This document shows, one piece after another, positions 27,992-36,630 of a DNA stretch of 64,000 nucleotides. The position numbers and the translations under genes were made by a program. The stretch is taken from contig NZ_FOTK01000003.1 in the NCBI RefSeq assembly GCF_900114535.1, forward strand, positions 186,001 to 250,000, read 5' to 3'. Under the pieces are notes generated by a model. The model saw only the letters and a program-made list of their open reading frames with translations. It did not search any database and was not told where the DNA came from. The stretch comes from Methylobacterium pseudosasicola. GTDB lineage: Bacteria > Pseudomonadota > Alphaproteobacteria > Rhizobiales > Beijerinckiaceae. Numbering within the stretch: position 1 is the first letter of the stretch; each line of letters begins with the position of its first letter.

Positions 27992-29200
27992 ATGCGAACG
28001 CAGGTGGCGATCGTCGGCGCCGGGCCGGCGGGTCTCGTCCTCGCGCATCTCTTGCGCGCGGCGGGCATCGCGAGCGTGGTGATCGAGCGTCGCACGCGCG
28101 ACTACGTGGAGGGCCGCGTCCGGGCCGGGGTGCTGGAGCAGGGCACCGTCGCGGCGCTCGCCCGGCTCGGTCTCGACCGGCGTCTGCGCACCGAGGGCCT
28201 GGTGCATACCGGCACGACTCTCGCCATGGACGGGGAGACCTTTCGCATCGACATGGCCGACCTCGCCGGCGGCGCCGTCACGATCTACGGCCAGCAGGAG
28301 GTGATGCGCGATCTGTTCGACGCGGCCGAGACGCACGGGATGCCGATCGTCTTCGAGGCGGCGGATGTGCAACTGCACGACATCGACGGCGCGTCCCCGT
28401 CAATCAGCTACCGGACCGCTGCCGGCCCGCAGCATCTCGCCTGCGATGTCGTCGCCGGGTGCGACGGCTCCCACGGGATCTGCCGCCAATTCATCCCCGA
28501 GGCCGTCCGAAAGACCTTCGAGCGGGTCTATCCGTTCGGCTGGCTCGGCATCCTGGCCGAGGTGCCGCCGGCGGCGCACGAGCTGATCTATGCCAGCCAT
28601 GCCAACGGCTTCGCGCTGTCGAGCATGCGCTCGCCGACGCGCAGCCGCTACTACATCCAGTGCGGGATCGAGGAGCGCATTGAGGATTGGCCGGACGCGC
28701 GCTTCTGGGACGAGTTGTGCCTGCGCCTCGGGTCCGAGACCGCCGCAGGCGTCGTGCGCGGGCCGGCCTTCGAGAAGAGCATCGCGCCGCTGCGCAGTTT
28801 CGTCGGCGAGCCGATGCAATATGGCCGCCTGTTCCTGGCGGGCGACGCCGCCCATAGCGTGCCGCCCACCGGCGCGAAGGGCATGAACCTCGCGGTGTCG
28901 GACGTGCTCATGCTGGCCGAAGCCCTGGAAGATTTCTACGCCCGGAACGAACGATCCGGCCTCGACGGCTACTCGGCGCGGGCGCTGGCCCGGGTCTGGA
29001 AGGCCGAACGCTTCTCCTGGTGGTTCACCGGGCTGACCCACCGCTTCCCCGAGGCGACCGGCTTCGACCGCCGCATGCAGGTGGCCGAATTCGCCTATCT
29101 GCGGACCTCGCGCGCGGCCCAGACGGCGTTTGCCGAGAACTATATCGGCCTGCCGCTCGATCAGAGCACCGGACGGCTCTCGACGGAGGCGCGCCCATGA
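27992..29200 (+). CDS. pobA: 4-hydroxybenzoate 3-monooxygenase
   Basis: 402 residues, against 394 for the Pseudomonas enzyme. FAD motif VAIVGAGPAGLVLAHLLR, RVRAGVLEQGTV, the DG motif CDVVAGCDGSHGICR and the second FAD motif FLAGDAAHSVPPTGAKGMNLA are all present. It hydroxylates 4-hydroxybenzoate to protocatechuate using NADPH and oxygen. GGGAGGAAC precedes the ATG. Its stop codon overlaps the start of the transporter gene, and the protocatechuate ring-cleavage genes follow. Confidence 0.96.
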   Translation: MRTQVAIVGAGPAGLVLAHLLRAAGIASVVIERRTRDYVEGRVRAGVLEQGTVAALARLGLDRRLRTEGLVHTGTTLAMDGETFRIDMADLAGGAVTIYGQQEVMRDLFDAAETHGMPIVFEAADVQLHDIDGASPSISYRTAAGPQHLACDVVAGCDGSHGICRQFIPEAVRKTFERVYPFGWLGILAEVPPAAHELIYASHANGFALSSMRSPTRSRYYIQCGIEERIEDWPDARFWDELCLRLGSETAAGVVRGPAFEKSIAPLRSFVGEPMQYGRLFLAGDAAHSVPPTGAKGMNLAVSDVLMLAEALEDFYARNERSGLDGYSARALARVWKAERFSWWFTGLTHRFPEATGFDRRMQVAEFAYLRTSRAAQTAFAENYIGLPLDQSTGRLSTEARP

Positions 29201-30567
29201 TCCGCGATATGGCACCGGCCATTGATGTGCCGGCCCTGATCGACGCGAGCCCGGTCTCGGGCCTGCAACGCCTGACCTTCGGCCTCTGCTTCCTGATCGT
29301 GCTGCTCGACGGGTTCGACACCGCCGCGATCGGCTACGTCGCGCCCTCGCTCATGGCCGAGTGGGGCGTGCCGCGCGGGGCGCTGGCGCCGGTGCTCAGC
29401 GCGGCCCTGTTCGGCCTCGCGCTCGGGGCGCTGGCGGCCGGCCCCGTCGCCGACCGCTACGGCCGCAAGGCCGTCCTGGTCGCCGCGGTCGCGGAGCTCG
29501 GGGCCGCCTGCCTCGCCTCCGCCTTCGCGGCGGACATCACCTGGCTCTGCCTCCTGCGGTTCCTGACCGGCCTCGGCCTCGGGGCGGCGATGCCGAACGC
29601 GGTGACGCTGACCAGTGAGTACGTCCCGGCTTGCCGCCGGGCGCTCCTGATCAACCTGATGTTCTCCGGCTTCCCCCTCGGGGCGGCGTTCGGCGGTTTT
29701 CTCGCCGCCTGGATGATCCCGGCCTTCGGCTGGCGCAGCGTCCTGGTCCTGGGCGGCGTTGCGCCCCTGCTGCTGGCCCTGCTGCTCGGCGCGCTCCTGC
29801 CGGAATCGATCCGCCACCTCGTGGCCCATGGGGCACCGGCGGAGCGCGTGGCGGCGATCCTGCGGCGGGTGGTGCCCGGCATCGCCCCCGCCAGCCGTTA
29901 CACGCTCGGCGAAGCCACACCCGGCGGAGCCGCCGCGGACGGGCCGGGCGGTCTGCGCCTCGTCCTCTCGCCGGCCTACGGCCTCGGTTCGGTGATGCTG
30001 TGGATCACCTATTTCTGCGGCCTCACGATCTTCTACGCCCTGGTCAACTGGATGCCGATCCTCTTTCGCGAGACCGGCCTCGACCCGCGCTCGGCGGCCC
30101 TGATCGCGGCCCTGTTCCCGCTGGGTGGCGTCGGGGCCGTCCTGCTGGGCGCGCTGATGGACCGGCTCGACGCCGACATCGTGGTGGCGACCACCTTCGC
30201 GCTGACCGCCCTCGCAGTCGCGCTGATCGGGCAGGCGGTCGGGCATCTCGCCCTGTTGATCCCGGCGGTGCTGGTCGCCGGCACCTTGATGAACATGGCG
30301 CAATCCTCGCTCCCCGCCCTCGCGGCGGCGTTCTACCCGACGCGGGGCCGGGCCACCGGCGTGGCCTGGATGCTGGGGCTCGGCCGCTTCGGCGGCATCG
30401 CCGGCTCCTTCCTGGTCGGGGGCTTATCCGACTGGAGCCTGAGCGCGACCTTCGCGGTCGTGGCGATCCCGGCCGTGCTCGCCACCCTGGCCATCGTCGT
30501 GAAGCGTCTCGCCGGCGGTCGCCCGAACGCGGCGGCCCCCGGGCCGGCCGACGCGCTCGGCCACTGA
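29197..30567 (+). CDS. Aromatic acid:H+ symporter (AAHS, PcaK-like MFS)
   Basis: 456 residues with twelve membrane helices. LLDGFDTAAIGYVAPSL in helix 1 carries the Asp conserved in PcaK-type aromatic-acid symporters, and GPVADRYGRKAVLV is the MFS loop motif A. The gene begins inside the pobA stop codon (ATGA) and precedes pcaHG, so it most likely imports 4-hydroxybenzoate and/or protocatechuate. Function is inferred from family and context. Confidence 0.88.
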   Translation: MIRDMAPAIDVPALIDASPVSGLQRLTFGLCFLIVLLDGFDTAAIGYVAPSLMAEWGVPRGALAPVLSAALFGLALGALAAGPVADRYGRKAVLVAAVAELGAACLASAFAADITWLCLLRFLTGLGLGAAMPNAVTLTSEYVPACRRALLINLMFSGFPLGAAFGGFLAAWMIPAFGWRSVLVLGGVAPLLLALLLGALLPESIRHLVAHGAPAERVAAILRRVVPGIAPASRYTLGEATPGGAAADGPGGLRLVLSPAYGLGSVMLWITYFCGLTIFYALVNWMPILFRETGLDPRSAALIAALFPLGGVGAVLLGALMDRLDADIVVATTFALTALAVALIGQAVGHLALLIPAVLVAGTLMNMAQSSLPALAAAFYPTRGRATGVAWMLGLGRFGGIAGSFLVGGLSDWSLSATFAVVAIPAVLATLAIVVKRLAGGRPNAAAPGPADALGH

Positions 30568-30611
30568 GAATACATCATCCCTCGCACCACCCGCCGGACA
30601 GGAGGATTCTC

Positions 30612-31319
30612 ATGCCGGATGCCAGACCCTACAGAGCCGAGGATCCGGGCCAGCCGCCCTCGCTGTTCCCGCCCTATCGCTCGACGGCGTTGCGTAGCCC
30701 GCGCCAGCCGCTGGTGCGCGTGCCGCAGACGCTCACGGAGATCACCGGGCCGGCCGGCACCTGGGAGGCGCTGATGGGGCCGGCGCTCGCTGACCTCACC
30801 TGCCACGCGCGCGGCCTGGGCGAGGCGATCGGGCAGCGGATCATCGTCTCCGGCCGGGTGCTCGACGAGGACGCCCGGCCGGTGCCCGACACCGTCGTGG
30901 AGATCTGGCAGGCCAACGCCGCCGGGCGCTACATCCACCGCAACGACCAGTGGAACGCCCCCCTGGACCCGAACTTCACCGGCACGGGCCGCGTGGTCAC
31001 CGATGCACAGGGTCGCTACCGCTTCACCACGATCCGGCCCGGCGCCTATCCGTGGGGCAACCATCGCAACGCCTGGCGGCCGGCCCATATCCACCTGTCG
31101 CTGCTCGGCCCCGCCTTCGCGACCCGTCTGGTGACCCAGCTCTACTTCCCCGACGACCCGCTCATCGAGATCGATCCGATCGCCAACGCCGTGCCGCTGC
31201 CCTACCGCAACCGGCTGGTGGCGCGGTTCGACATCGACACGACCGAGCCGAACCACGCCCTCGGCTACGTCTTCGACATCGTCCTGCGCGGGCGCGACGC
31301 GACGCCCTGGGAGCCCTGA
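30612..31319 (+). CDS. pcaH: Protocatechuate 3,4-dioxygenase, beta subunit
   Basis: 235 residues. The non-heme iron ligands typical of the beta subunit are all present: Tyr107 (AAGRYIH), Tyr146 (GAYPWGN), His159 and His161 (RPAHIHLSL). The beta-specific NAPLDPNF and LVTQLYFPDDPLI blocks also fit. With PcaG it opens protocatechuate between the hydroxyls to 3-carboxy-cis,cis-muconate. AGGAGGA precedes the ATG; one base separates it from pcaG. Confidence 0.96.
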   Translation: MPDARPYRAEDPGQPPSLFPPYRSTALRSPRQPLVRVPQTLTEITGPAGTWEALMGPALADLTCHARGLGEAIGQRIIVSGRVLDEDARPVPDTVVEIWQANAAGRYIHRNDQWNAPLDPNFTGTGRVVTDAQGRYRFTTIRPGAYPWGNHRNAWRPAHIHLSLLGPAFATRLVTQLYFPDDPLIEIDPIANAVPLPYRNRLVARFDIDTTEPNHALGYVFDIVLRGRDATPWEP

Positions 31320-31320
31320 G

Positions 31321-32034
31321 ATGACCGACGATCCCATCGGCCTGCCCCACAACCCGGACCCGCGGCCCGACAACCAGGATCCGGCCCTGTTCGGCCAGAC
31401 GCCCTGGCAGACGGTCGGCCCGTTCTTCCATTACGGCCTGCCCTGGAAGGGCGGTGCCGACCTCGTCGGCGGCAGCGACATCGGCGCGCGCACCGACCTG
31501 TTCCCGGAGGAGCACGATGTCCTTCACCTCGCTCCACCACGTGGACCGGTGCGGGGGGAGACCATCGCGCTCGTCGGCACGGTGCGCGACGGCGAGGGCC
31601 GGCCGGTCCCCGACGCGATGATCGAGATCTGGGGTGCCAACGCGGCTGGGCGCTATCACGGGGCGGCCGACGACCGCGCGGACGTGGCGCTCGATCCTGG
31701 CTTCATCGGATTCGGCCGGGCCGCGGTCAGCGCCGAGGGCACCTTCCGGTTCCTCACAGTCAAGCCGGGCCCGGTGCCGATCCAGGTCGGCGGCAACCGC
31801 TGGCAGGCTCCCCACCTCGCCGTCGGCGTGTTCGGGCGCGGCCTGCTCAAGCGACTCGTCACGCGCGTCTACTTCGCCGATGCCGACGCGAATGACGAGG
31901 ATCCGATCCTCGCCCTCGTTCCCGAGGCGCGCCGGCAGACCCTGGTCGCGCCCCGCGTCAGTGAGGATCCGCCGACCTACCGGTTCGATATCGTCCTGAG
32001 CGGCGATGGCGAGACCGTGTTCTTCGACCTATGA
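31321..32034 (+). CDS. pcaG: Protocatechuate 3,4-dioxygenase, alpha subunit
   Basis: 237 residues. TPWQTVGPFFHYGLPW at the N terminus, IEIWGANAAGRY and LLKRLVTRVYFAD show the dioxygenase fold; the His-x-His iron motif of the beta subunit is replaced by PHLAVGVFG, as expected for the catalytically silent alpha subunit that shapes the substrate pocket. It overlaps pcaB by four bases (ATGA). Confidence 0.95.
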   Translation: MTDDPIGLPHNPDPRPDNQDPALFGQTPWQTVGPFFHYGLPWKGGADLVGGSDIGARTDLFPEEHDVLHLAPPRGPVRGETIALVGTVRDGEGRPVPDAMIEIWGANAAGRYHGAADDRADVALDPGFIGFGRAAVSAEGTFRFLTVKPGPVPIQVGGNRWQAPHLAVGVFGRGLLKRLVTRVYFADADANDEDPILALVPEARRQTLVAPRVSEDPPTYRFDIVLSGDGETVFFDL

Positions 32035-33410
32035 CCTTCTCAGCCCTCGATTCCGGCCTGCTCGGGCCCCTCTTCGCCACCGCGGCGATGCGCGCCGTGT
32101 TCTCCGACGAGGCGCGCATCGCCGCGATGCTGCGGGCTGAGGCGGCCCTGGCGCGGGCGGAAGCGGAGGCCGGCCTCGTGCCGGCCGCCCTCGCCGACGC
32201 CCTCGACGCACTCACGCCCGCGGCGCTCGACCTGGAGGCCCTCGGCGCCGGCACCGCGCTCGCGGGCGTGCCGGTGATCCCCTTCGTGTCGGCCGTGCGC
32301 AAGCTGCTGCCGGCCGAGCTGGAAGCGGGCTTCCACAAGGGCGCCACGACCCAGGACATCGCCGACACCGCGCTGGTCCTGCAGATGCGCGACGGCCTCG
32401 ACCTGATCGCGGTCGAGAGCGCCGCCGTGGTCGCCGGCCTCCGGCGGATGGCGGAGGCGCATCGCGCGACGCCCTGCGCCGGGCGCACCTACGGCCAGCA
32501 CGCGGCGCCGATCAGCTTCGGCTACAAGGCGGCGACCTGGGCGCTCGGCCTCGCCGAGGTTTTTTCGCACCTGCCTGAGCTGCGCACGCGCCTGCTGACC
32601 GCCTCGCTCGGCGGCCCGGTCGGCACGCTGGCGGGCCTCGGTGGGCAGGCCGAGGCGGTGGCTCTGTCCTACGCCGCGCATCTCCGCCTCGCCCCCGAGA
32701 CCGTGGCTTGGCACAGCCGCCGCGCCCGCATCGCCGAGGCGGGCGCCTGGCTCGCCCGGCTGCTCGGCAGCCTGGCGAAACTCGCCGGCGACGTCGCCCA
32801 CCTCGCCTCGACCGAGGTCGGCGAGGTGTTGGAGCCGCACGTGCCGGGCCGGGGCGGCTCCTCGGCGATGCCGCACAAGCGCAACCCGGTCTCCGCCACC
32901 GTGATCCTGGCCGCCTTCGGTGCCGCCAAGGGCCATGCAGCGACGCTGCTCGACGCGATGGCGAGCGCCCACGAGCGCGCGGCCGGCCCCTGGCATGCGG
33001 AGTGGCACGCCCTGCCGCAGCTCTTCGGCCTCGCCTCGGGCGCGCTGCGCGAGGCGCGCGGCCTCGCCGAGGGCCTGGTGATCGCGCCGGAGCGCATGGC
33101 CGCCAATCTCGACCTCACCCGCGGCCTGCTCTTCGCCGACGCGGCCGCCGCGGCCTGCGCCCGGACGCTTGGCGCCGGGGCGGCCCACGCCCTGGTGGAG
33201 CGCGCGGCCGGAGAGGTCCGCGACACCAGCCGGGACCTGCGCAGCGTCCTGGCCGGGATGCCGGAGACGAGCGGCGTCGATCTCGACCGCGCCTTCGACA
33301 TCGACCGCCCGGTCGCGGCCGCCGCCGCGGCGACCGATCGGGCGCTGGCGCAGCTCGACCGGCTCGCCGCCCGCCTCACCCCTTCGACCCCGGAGCCGAC
33401 ATGCCCCTGA
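32031..33410 (+). CDS. pcaB: 3-carboxy-cis,cis-muconate cycloisomerase
   Basis: 459 residues of the fumarase/aspartase superfamily: GATTQDIADTALVLQ, RTYGQHAAPISFGYK and the signature loop GRGGSSAMPHKRNPV with the catalytic Ser. It lactonises 3-carboxymuconate to 4-carboxymuconolactone. The frame ends ten bases inside the next gene, so translation is coupled on both sides. Confidence 0.95.
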   Translation: MTFSALDSGLLGPLFATAAMRAVFSDEARIAAMLRAEAALARAEAEAGLVPAALADALDALTPAALDLEALGAGTALAGVPVIPFVSAVRKLLPAELEAGFHKGATTQDIADTALVLQMRDGLDLIAVESAAVVAGLRRMAEAHRATPCAGRTYGQHAAPISFGYKAATWALGLAEVFSHLPELRTRLLTASLGGPVGTLAGLGGQAEAVALSYAAHLRLAPETVAWHSRRARIAEAGAWLARLLGSLAKLAGDVAHLASTEVGEVLEPHVPGRGGSSAMPHKRNPVSATVILAAFGAAKGHAATLLDAMASAHERAAGPWHAEWHALPQLFGLASGALREARGLAEGLVIAPERMAANLDLTRGLLFADAAAAACARTLGAGAAHALVERAAGEVRDTSRDLRSVLAGMPETSGVDLDRAFDIDRPVAAAAAATDRALAQLDRLAARLTPSTPEPTCP

Positions 33411-34594
33411 TCCCCGTCAACGGCCTCGACATCGCCTACGACCTCACCGGCCCGAGCGGCGCGCCGGTGGTCGCTTTCTCGAACTCGCTCGGCACGACCC
33501 GGGCGATGTGGGACGGCGTGGCTGCCGCCTTGCGCGGGCGCTATCGGGTGCTGCGCTACGACACCCGCGGCCACGGCGCCTCGGCCACAAGCGATGCCCC
33601 GGCCGAAATCGCCGACCTCGCGGGCGACCTCTTGGGCCTCCTCGACGGGCTCGGCGTCGACCGCGCTCATCTCGTCGGGCTCTCGCTCGGCGGCATGACG
33701 GTGCAGGCCCTGGCCGCCGCGGCGCCGGATCGGGTCTTGAGCCTGACCCTGATGGCGACCGCCGCCTACATGCCGAGCGAGGCGAGCTGGAACGAGCGGG
33801 CCGCCACGGTGCGCGCACAGGGCACGGCGGCGATCGTCGACGCGACGCTCGGGCGCTGGTTCACCCCCGGCTTCGCCGAGCGGGCGCCGACGGTGGTGGC
33901 GCCGATCCGGGAGGCGTTCACGGCCTGCGATCGGGCCGGCTACGCGGTCGCCTGCGGGGCGATCGGCCGGATGGATCTGCGGCCGGTGCTCGGCCGGATC
34001 ACGGCGCCGACGCTGGTGATTGCCGGGCGGGACGACCCGGCGACGCCGCCGGCGATGGCCGAGGAGATCTGTGCAGGCATCCCCCAGGCGGAGCTGGTGC
34101 TGATTCCTCGGGCCGCACACCTATTGGCGGTCGAGTACCCGGAGGCGGCCGCGGCCCATCTGCTGGGCTTCCTCGACCGCCATCAGGGCGCAACCGCATC
34201 GGCCGGAGCGGTGCCGTTCGACACCGGCCTCGCCAACCGCAAGGCCGTCCTCGGCGAGTCGCATGTGGAGCGCTCGCTCGCCAACGCGGGGGCCTTCGCC
34301 GGGCCGTGGCAGGATTTCATCACTCGGACCGCGTGGGGCGAGGTTTGGGGCGACCCGCGCCTGCCCTGGAAGACGCGCTCGCTCGTGACCCTGGCGCTGA
34401 TGGTGGCCCTCGGGCACGAGGAAGAGTTCAAGCTCCATATCCGCCCCGCGCTCGCCAACGGTGTCGATCTGGAGGAGTTGCAGGCGCTGCTCCTGCAGAT
34501 CGCGATCTACGCTGGCGTACCGGCCGCCAACGGTGCGTTCCGCTGGGTGCGCGACACGCTGGGCACCGACGCTCGGGATGTCCCGACGACCTGA
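33401..34594 (+). CDS. pcaL: Fused 3-oxoadipate enol-lactonase / 4-carboxymuconolactone decarboxylase
   Basis: 397 residues. Residues 1-262 are an alpha/beta hydrolase of the PcaD type: RYDTRGHGAS, nucleophile elbow HLVGLSLGGMTVQ, acid in AGRDDPATPP and catalytic His in PRAAHLLAVE. Residues about 275-395 are a PcaC decarboxylase: VERSLANAGAFAGPWQDFITRTAWGEVW, then LVTLALMVALGHEEEFKLHIRPALANG. The order PcaD-PcaC matches PcaL-type fusions described in actinobacteria and some alphaproteobacteria. It converts carboxymuconolactone to 3-oxoadipate in two steps. The later genes pcaIJ and pcaF are not in this window. Confidence 0.93.
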   Translation: MPLIPVNGLDIAYDLTGPSGAPVVAFSNSLGTTRAMWDGVAAALRGRYRVLRYDTRGHGASATSDAPAEIADLAGDLLGLLDGLGVDRAHLVGLSLGGMTVQALAAAAPDRVLSLTLMATAAYMPSEASWNERAATVRAQGTAAIVDATLGRWFTPGFAERAPTVVAPIREAFTACDRAGYAVACGAIGRMDLRPVLGRITAPTLVIAGRDDPATPPAMAEEICAGIPQAELVLIPRAAHLLAVEYPEAAAAHLLGFLDRHQGATASAGAVPFDTGLANRKAVLGESHVERSLANAGAFAGPWQDFITRTAWGEVWGDPRLPWKTRSLVTLALMVALGHEEEFKLHIRPALANGVDLEELQALLLQIAIYAGVPAANGAFRWVRDTLGTDARDVPTT

Positions 34595-34721
34595 GGAGCA
34601 GGGACAGGGCGGGCGGACTGCCGCTGCGCGGCGGATCGGTCCGGCGCGCGAACGTGCATTGGACACGGACATCGCCTGCGGTCCATTTTGGATTGCAGGC
34701 CAAAAATTTGCCGTCCGCCAC

Positions 34722-34736
34722 TAGACGACCGGTCTA
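34722..34736. promoter_or_regulatory. TetR operator candidate, copy 1
   Basis: TAGACGACCGGTCTA is a palindrome with 5-bp perfect arms (TAGAC/GTCTA) lying 20 bases before the TetR start codon. It agrees at 13 of 15 positions with the second copy at 35409-35423. Confidence 0.6.
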
Positions 34737-34756
34737 ATCAGGTCTATCTCAGCGTC

Positions 34757-35359
34757 ATGGCACGCCCGAACGCACATACCGACACCCGGCAGGAGATCCT
34801 CGACACCGCCTATGGTCTGGTGGGGGCGAAGGGGTTTTCCGGCGTGGGGCTCAACGAGATCCTGGCTACGGCCGGGGTGCCGAAGGGGTCGTTCTATCAC
34901 TATTTCGGCTCGAAGGAGGCTTTCGGCGAGGCGCTGCTCGACGACTACTTCGAAACCTATCTTGCCGATCTCGACACGACTCTCGCCGAGTTGGGCCTGA
35001 GCCATGCCGAGCGCCTGATGAACTACTGGCGGAAATGGCAGGCGACGCAGGGCAGCGCCGATTACCAGCGCAAGTGCCTGGCAGTGAAGCTCGCCGCGGA
35101 AGTCTCGGACCTGTCCGAAACCATGCGTCGCGCCCTCAAGGGCGGGACCGCCGGGATCATCGAGCGGCTGGCCCGGGCGATCGAAGCGGGCGTTGCGGAA
35201 GGCTCGCTTACCGTTGCCGGAGAGCCGCATACGACCGCCGAGACACTCTATCACGTTTGGCTCGGCGCGAGCCTGATGGCGAAGATCGTGCGGACCGACG
35301 CACCGTTCGACGCAGCGATGGCAACGACACGACAGATCCTCGGGCTTTCCTCTCGCTAA
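34757..35359 (+). CDS. TetR/AcrR-family repressor
   Basis: 200 residues. N-terminal helix-turn-helix: TRQEILDTAYGLVGAKGFSGVGLNEILATAGVPKGSFYHYFGSKEAFGEALL. The C-terminal ligand domain has a Cys (YQRKCLAVK) in the place where NemR/AcuR-like electrophile-sensing repressors have their reactive Cys. It faces forward with a DJ-1/PfpI gene 440 bases downstream, and near-identical palindromes lie before both. The most likely role is autorepression and control of an electrophile or aldehyde stress protein; this is inferred. ATG at 34757 chosen as the first before the helix-turn-helix. Confidence 0.88.
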   Translation: MARPNAHTDTRQEILDTAYGLVGAKGFSGVGLNEILATAGVPKGSFYHYFGSKEAFGEALLDDYFETYLADLDTTLAELGLSHAERLMNYWRKWQATQGSADYQRKCLAVKLAAEVSDLSETMRRALKGGTAGIIERLARAIEAGVAEGSLTVAGEPHTTAETLYHVWLGASLMAKIVRTDAPFDAAMATTRQILGLSSR

Positions 35360-35408
35360 CCCGAAGCAGAAGGGAAGCACCGGACCCAGCACGCTTGTAC
35401 TCGAATTC

Positions 35409-35423
35409 AAGACGACTGGTCTA
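35409..35423. promoter_or_regulatory. TetR operator candidate, copy 2
   Basis: AAGACGACTGGTCTA, 69 bases before the small secreted protein gene, matches copy 1 at 13 of 15 positions and keeps the AGAC/GTCT arms. Confidence 0.55.
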
Positions 35424-35491
35424 CTCACAGCCGTTCGACGACGCCTTGCCGAGGTCGGCGAGGAACCCGGAACTCAACAAGGAGAAAGCTC

Positions 35492-35725
35492 ATGCCGTAC
35501 CGCACGACGACGTTTGCCATCCCCTTCCTCGGCATCGCCGGGTTGGGGGCGGCCCTGCTCGGCCCCCCTGCTGCCTCGGCGCAGGAGAGGATCACCCTGG
35601 AAACCATCGGCGCCGTCCGCATGGCCAGGGCCGAGGAGATCCGCCGCGCGAACCCGGAAATCCGGTCGGTGGCGACGAGGCCCGCACGCGAGCAGATCGT
35701 GGAGCGCCCGTCGAAGGCGCAGTAA
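35492..35725 (+). CDS. Small secreted protein, 77 aa
   Basis: A clear signal peptide (FAIPFLGIAGLGAALLGPPAASAQE, cleavage near residue 30) is followed by a 47-residue charged mature part (ITLETIGAVRMARAEEIRRANPE) without Cys. AAGGAGAAAG precedes the ATG. It lies between the TetR gene and the DJ-1/PfpI gene and downstream of an operator candidate, so it is probably part of the same regulated unit. No known family. Confidence 0.65.
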   Translation: MPYRTTTFAIPFLGIAGLGAALLGPPAASAQERITLETIGAVRMARAEEIRRANPEIRSVATRPAREQIVERPSKAQ

Positions 35726-35802
35726 CGCCGCCCCGTCTTTCCGCACCCCACCCGACGCCCGTCACCCAACCCGATTGACCCTGGAAACCACGGAGAGCGA
35801 CG

Positions 35803-36486
35803 ATGAAGATCCTGATGGTGCTGACCTCGCACGATCGGCTCGGCGACACGGGCCGCAGGACCGGCTTCTGGCTGGAGGAGCTCGCCGCGCCCTACTACGC
35901 GTTCAAGGATGCGGGTGCGGAGATCGTGCTCGCCTCGCCGCAGGGTGGCCGACCGCCCCTGGACCCGAAGAGCAACGAGCCGGATTCTCAGACCGACGCG
36001 ACGCGCCGGTTCGAGGCGGATGGGGAGGCCGTCTCGGCGCTGGCGAACACGACCAAGCTTGATGCCGTCACCCACGAGGCGTTCGACGCGGTGTTCTATC
36101 CGGGCGGGCACGGTCCGCTCTGGGACCTCGCCGAGGACCCTGTCTCGATCACGCTGATCGAGAGCACGCTCGAGGCCGGCAAGCCCGTTGCCCTGGTCTG
36201 CCATGCCCCCGGTGTCCTCCGCCGCGCGAAGGCCCCCGACGGGACGGCGCTTGTCCAGGGCAAGTCCGTCACCGGGTTCACGAACACCGAGGAGGAGGCC
36301 GTGGGCCTCACCGCGGTGGTGCCCTTCCTGGTCGAGGACGAACTCCGGCGGAACGGCGGCCGGTTCTCCAGGGGCGACGACTGGGCGCCTTACGTGGTGG
36401 CCGACGGCCTGCTGATCACCGGTCAGAACCCGGCCTCGTCCAGGCCCGCCGCCGAGCGGCTCCTCGGGCATCTCGCGAACGGCTGA
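35803..36486 (+). CDS. DJ-1/PfpI-family protein (Hsp31-like, type 1 glutamine amidotransferase fold)
   Basis: 227 residues. KILMVLTSHDRLGDTGRRTGFWLEELAAPYYAFKDAG is typical of the Hsp31/HchA-like branch; the nucleophile elbow is ALVCHAPGVL with Cys, preceded by the Glu-bearing strand region and FYPGGHGPLWDLAED. Members act as glyoxalase III or as protein chaperones/deglycases under carbonyl stress. Its TetR neighbour and the shared palindromes suggest induction by electrophiles. A hairpin overlaps its stop codon. Confidence 0.87.
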   Translation: MKILMVLTSHDRLGDTGRRTGFWLEELAAPYYAFKDAGAEIVLASPQGGRPPLDPKSNEPDSQTDATRRFEADGEAVSALANTTKLDAVTHEAFDAVFYPGGHGPLWDLAEDPVSITLIESTLEAGKPVALVCHAPGVLRRAKAPDGTALVQGKSVTGFTNTEEEAVGLTAVVPFLVEDELRRNGGRFSRGDDWAPYVVADGLLITGQNPASSRPAAERLLGHLANG

Positions 36487-36501
36487 CGTCTCCGTCAGCC
36501 G
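36480..36501 (+). terminator. Terminator candidate of the DJ-1/PfpI gene
   Basis: CGGCTGACG-TCTC-CGTCAGCCG, a perfect 9-bp stem with a 4-base loop, overlapping the TGA stop at 36484-36486. No T tract follows. Confidence 0.55.
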
Positions 36502-36630
36502 CCCCTGAACACCACAGACCGGGCATCCGCGCGGTCGGTGGCAGCCTCCCCTGGGCCGGCGGTCCGACAGACGCCCGGATCAACCCGGAGGCGTCCTGCC
36601 CTCGGCAATCATCGCGAAGGACACCGACCC

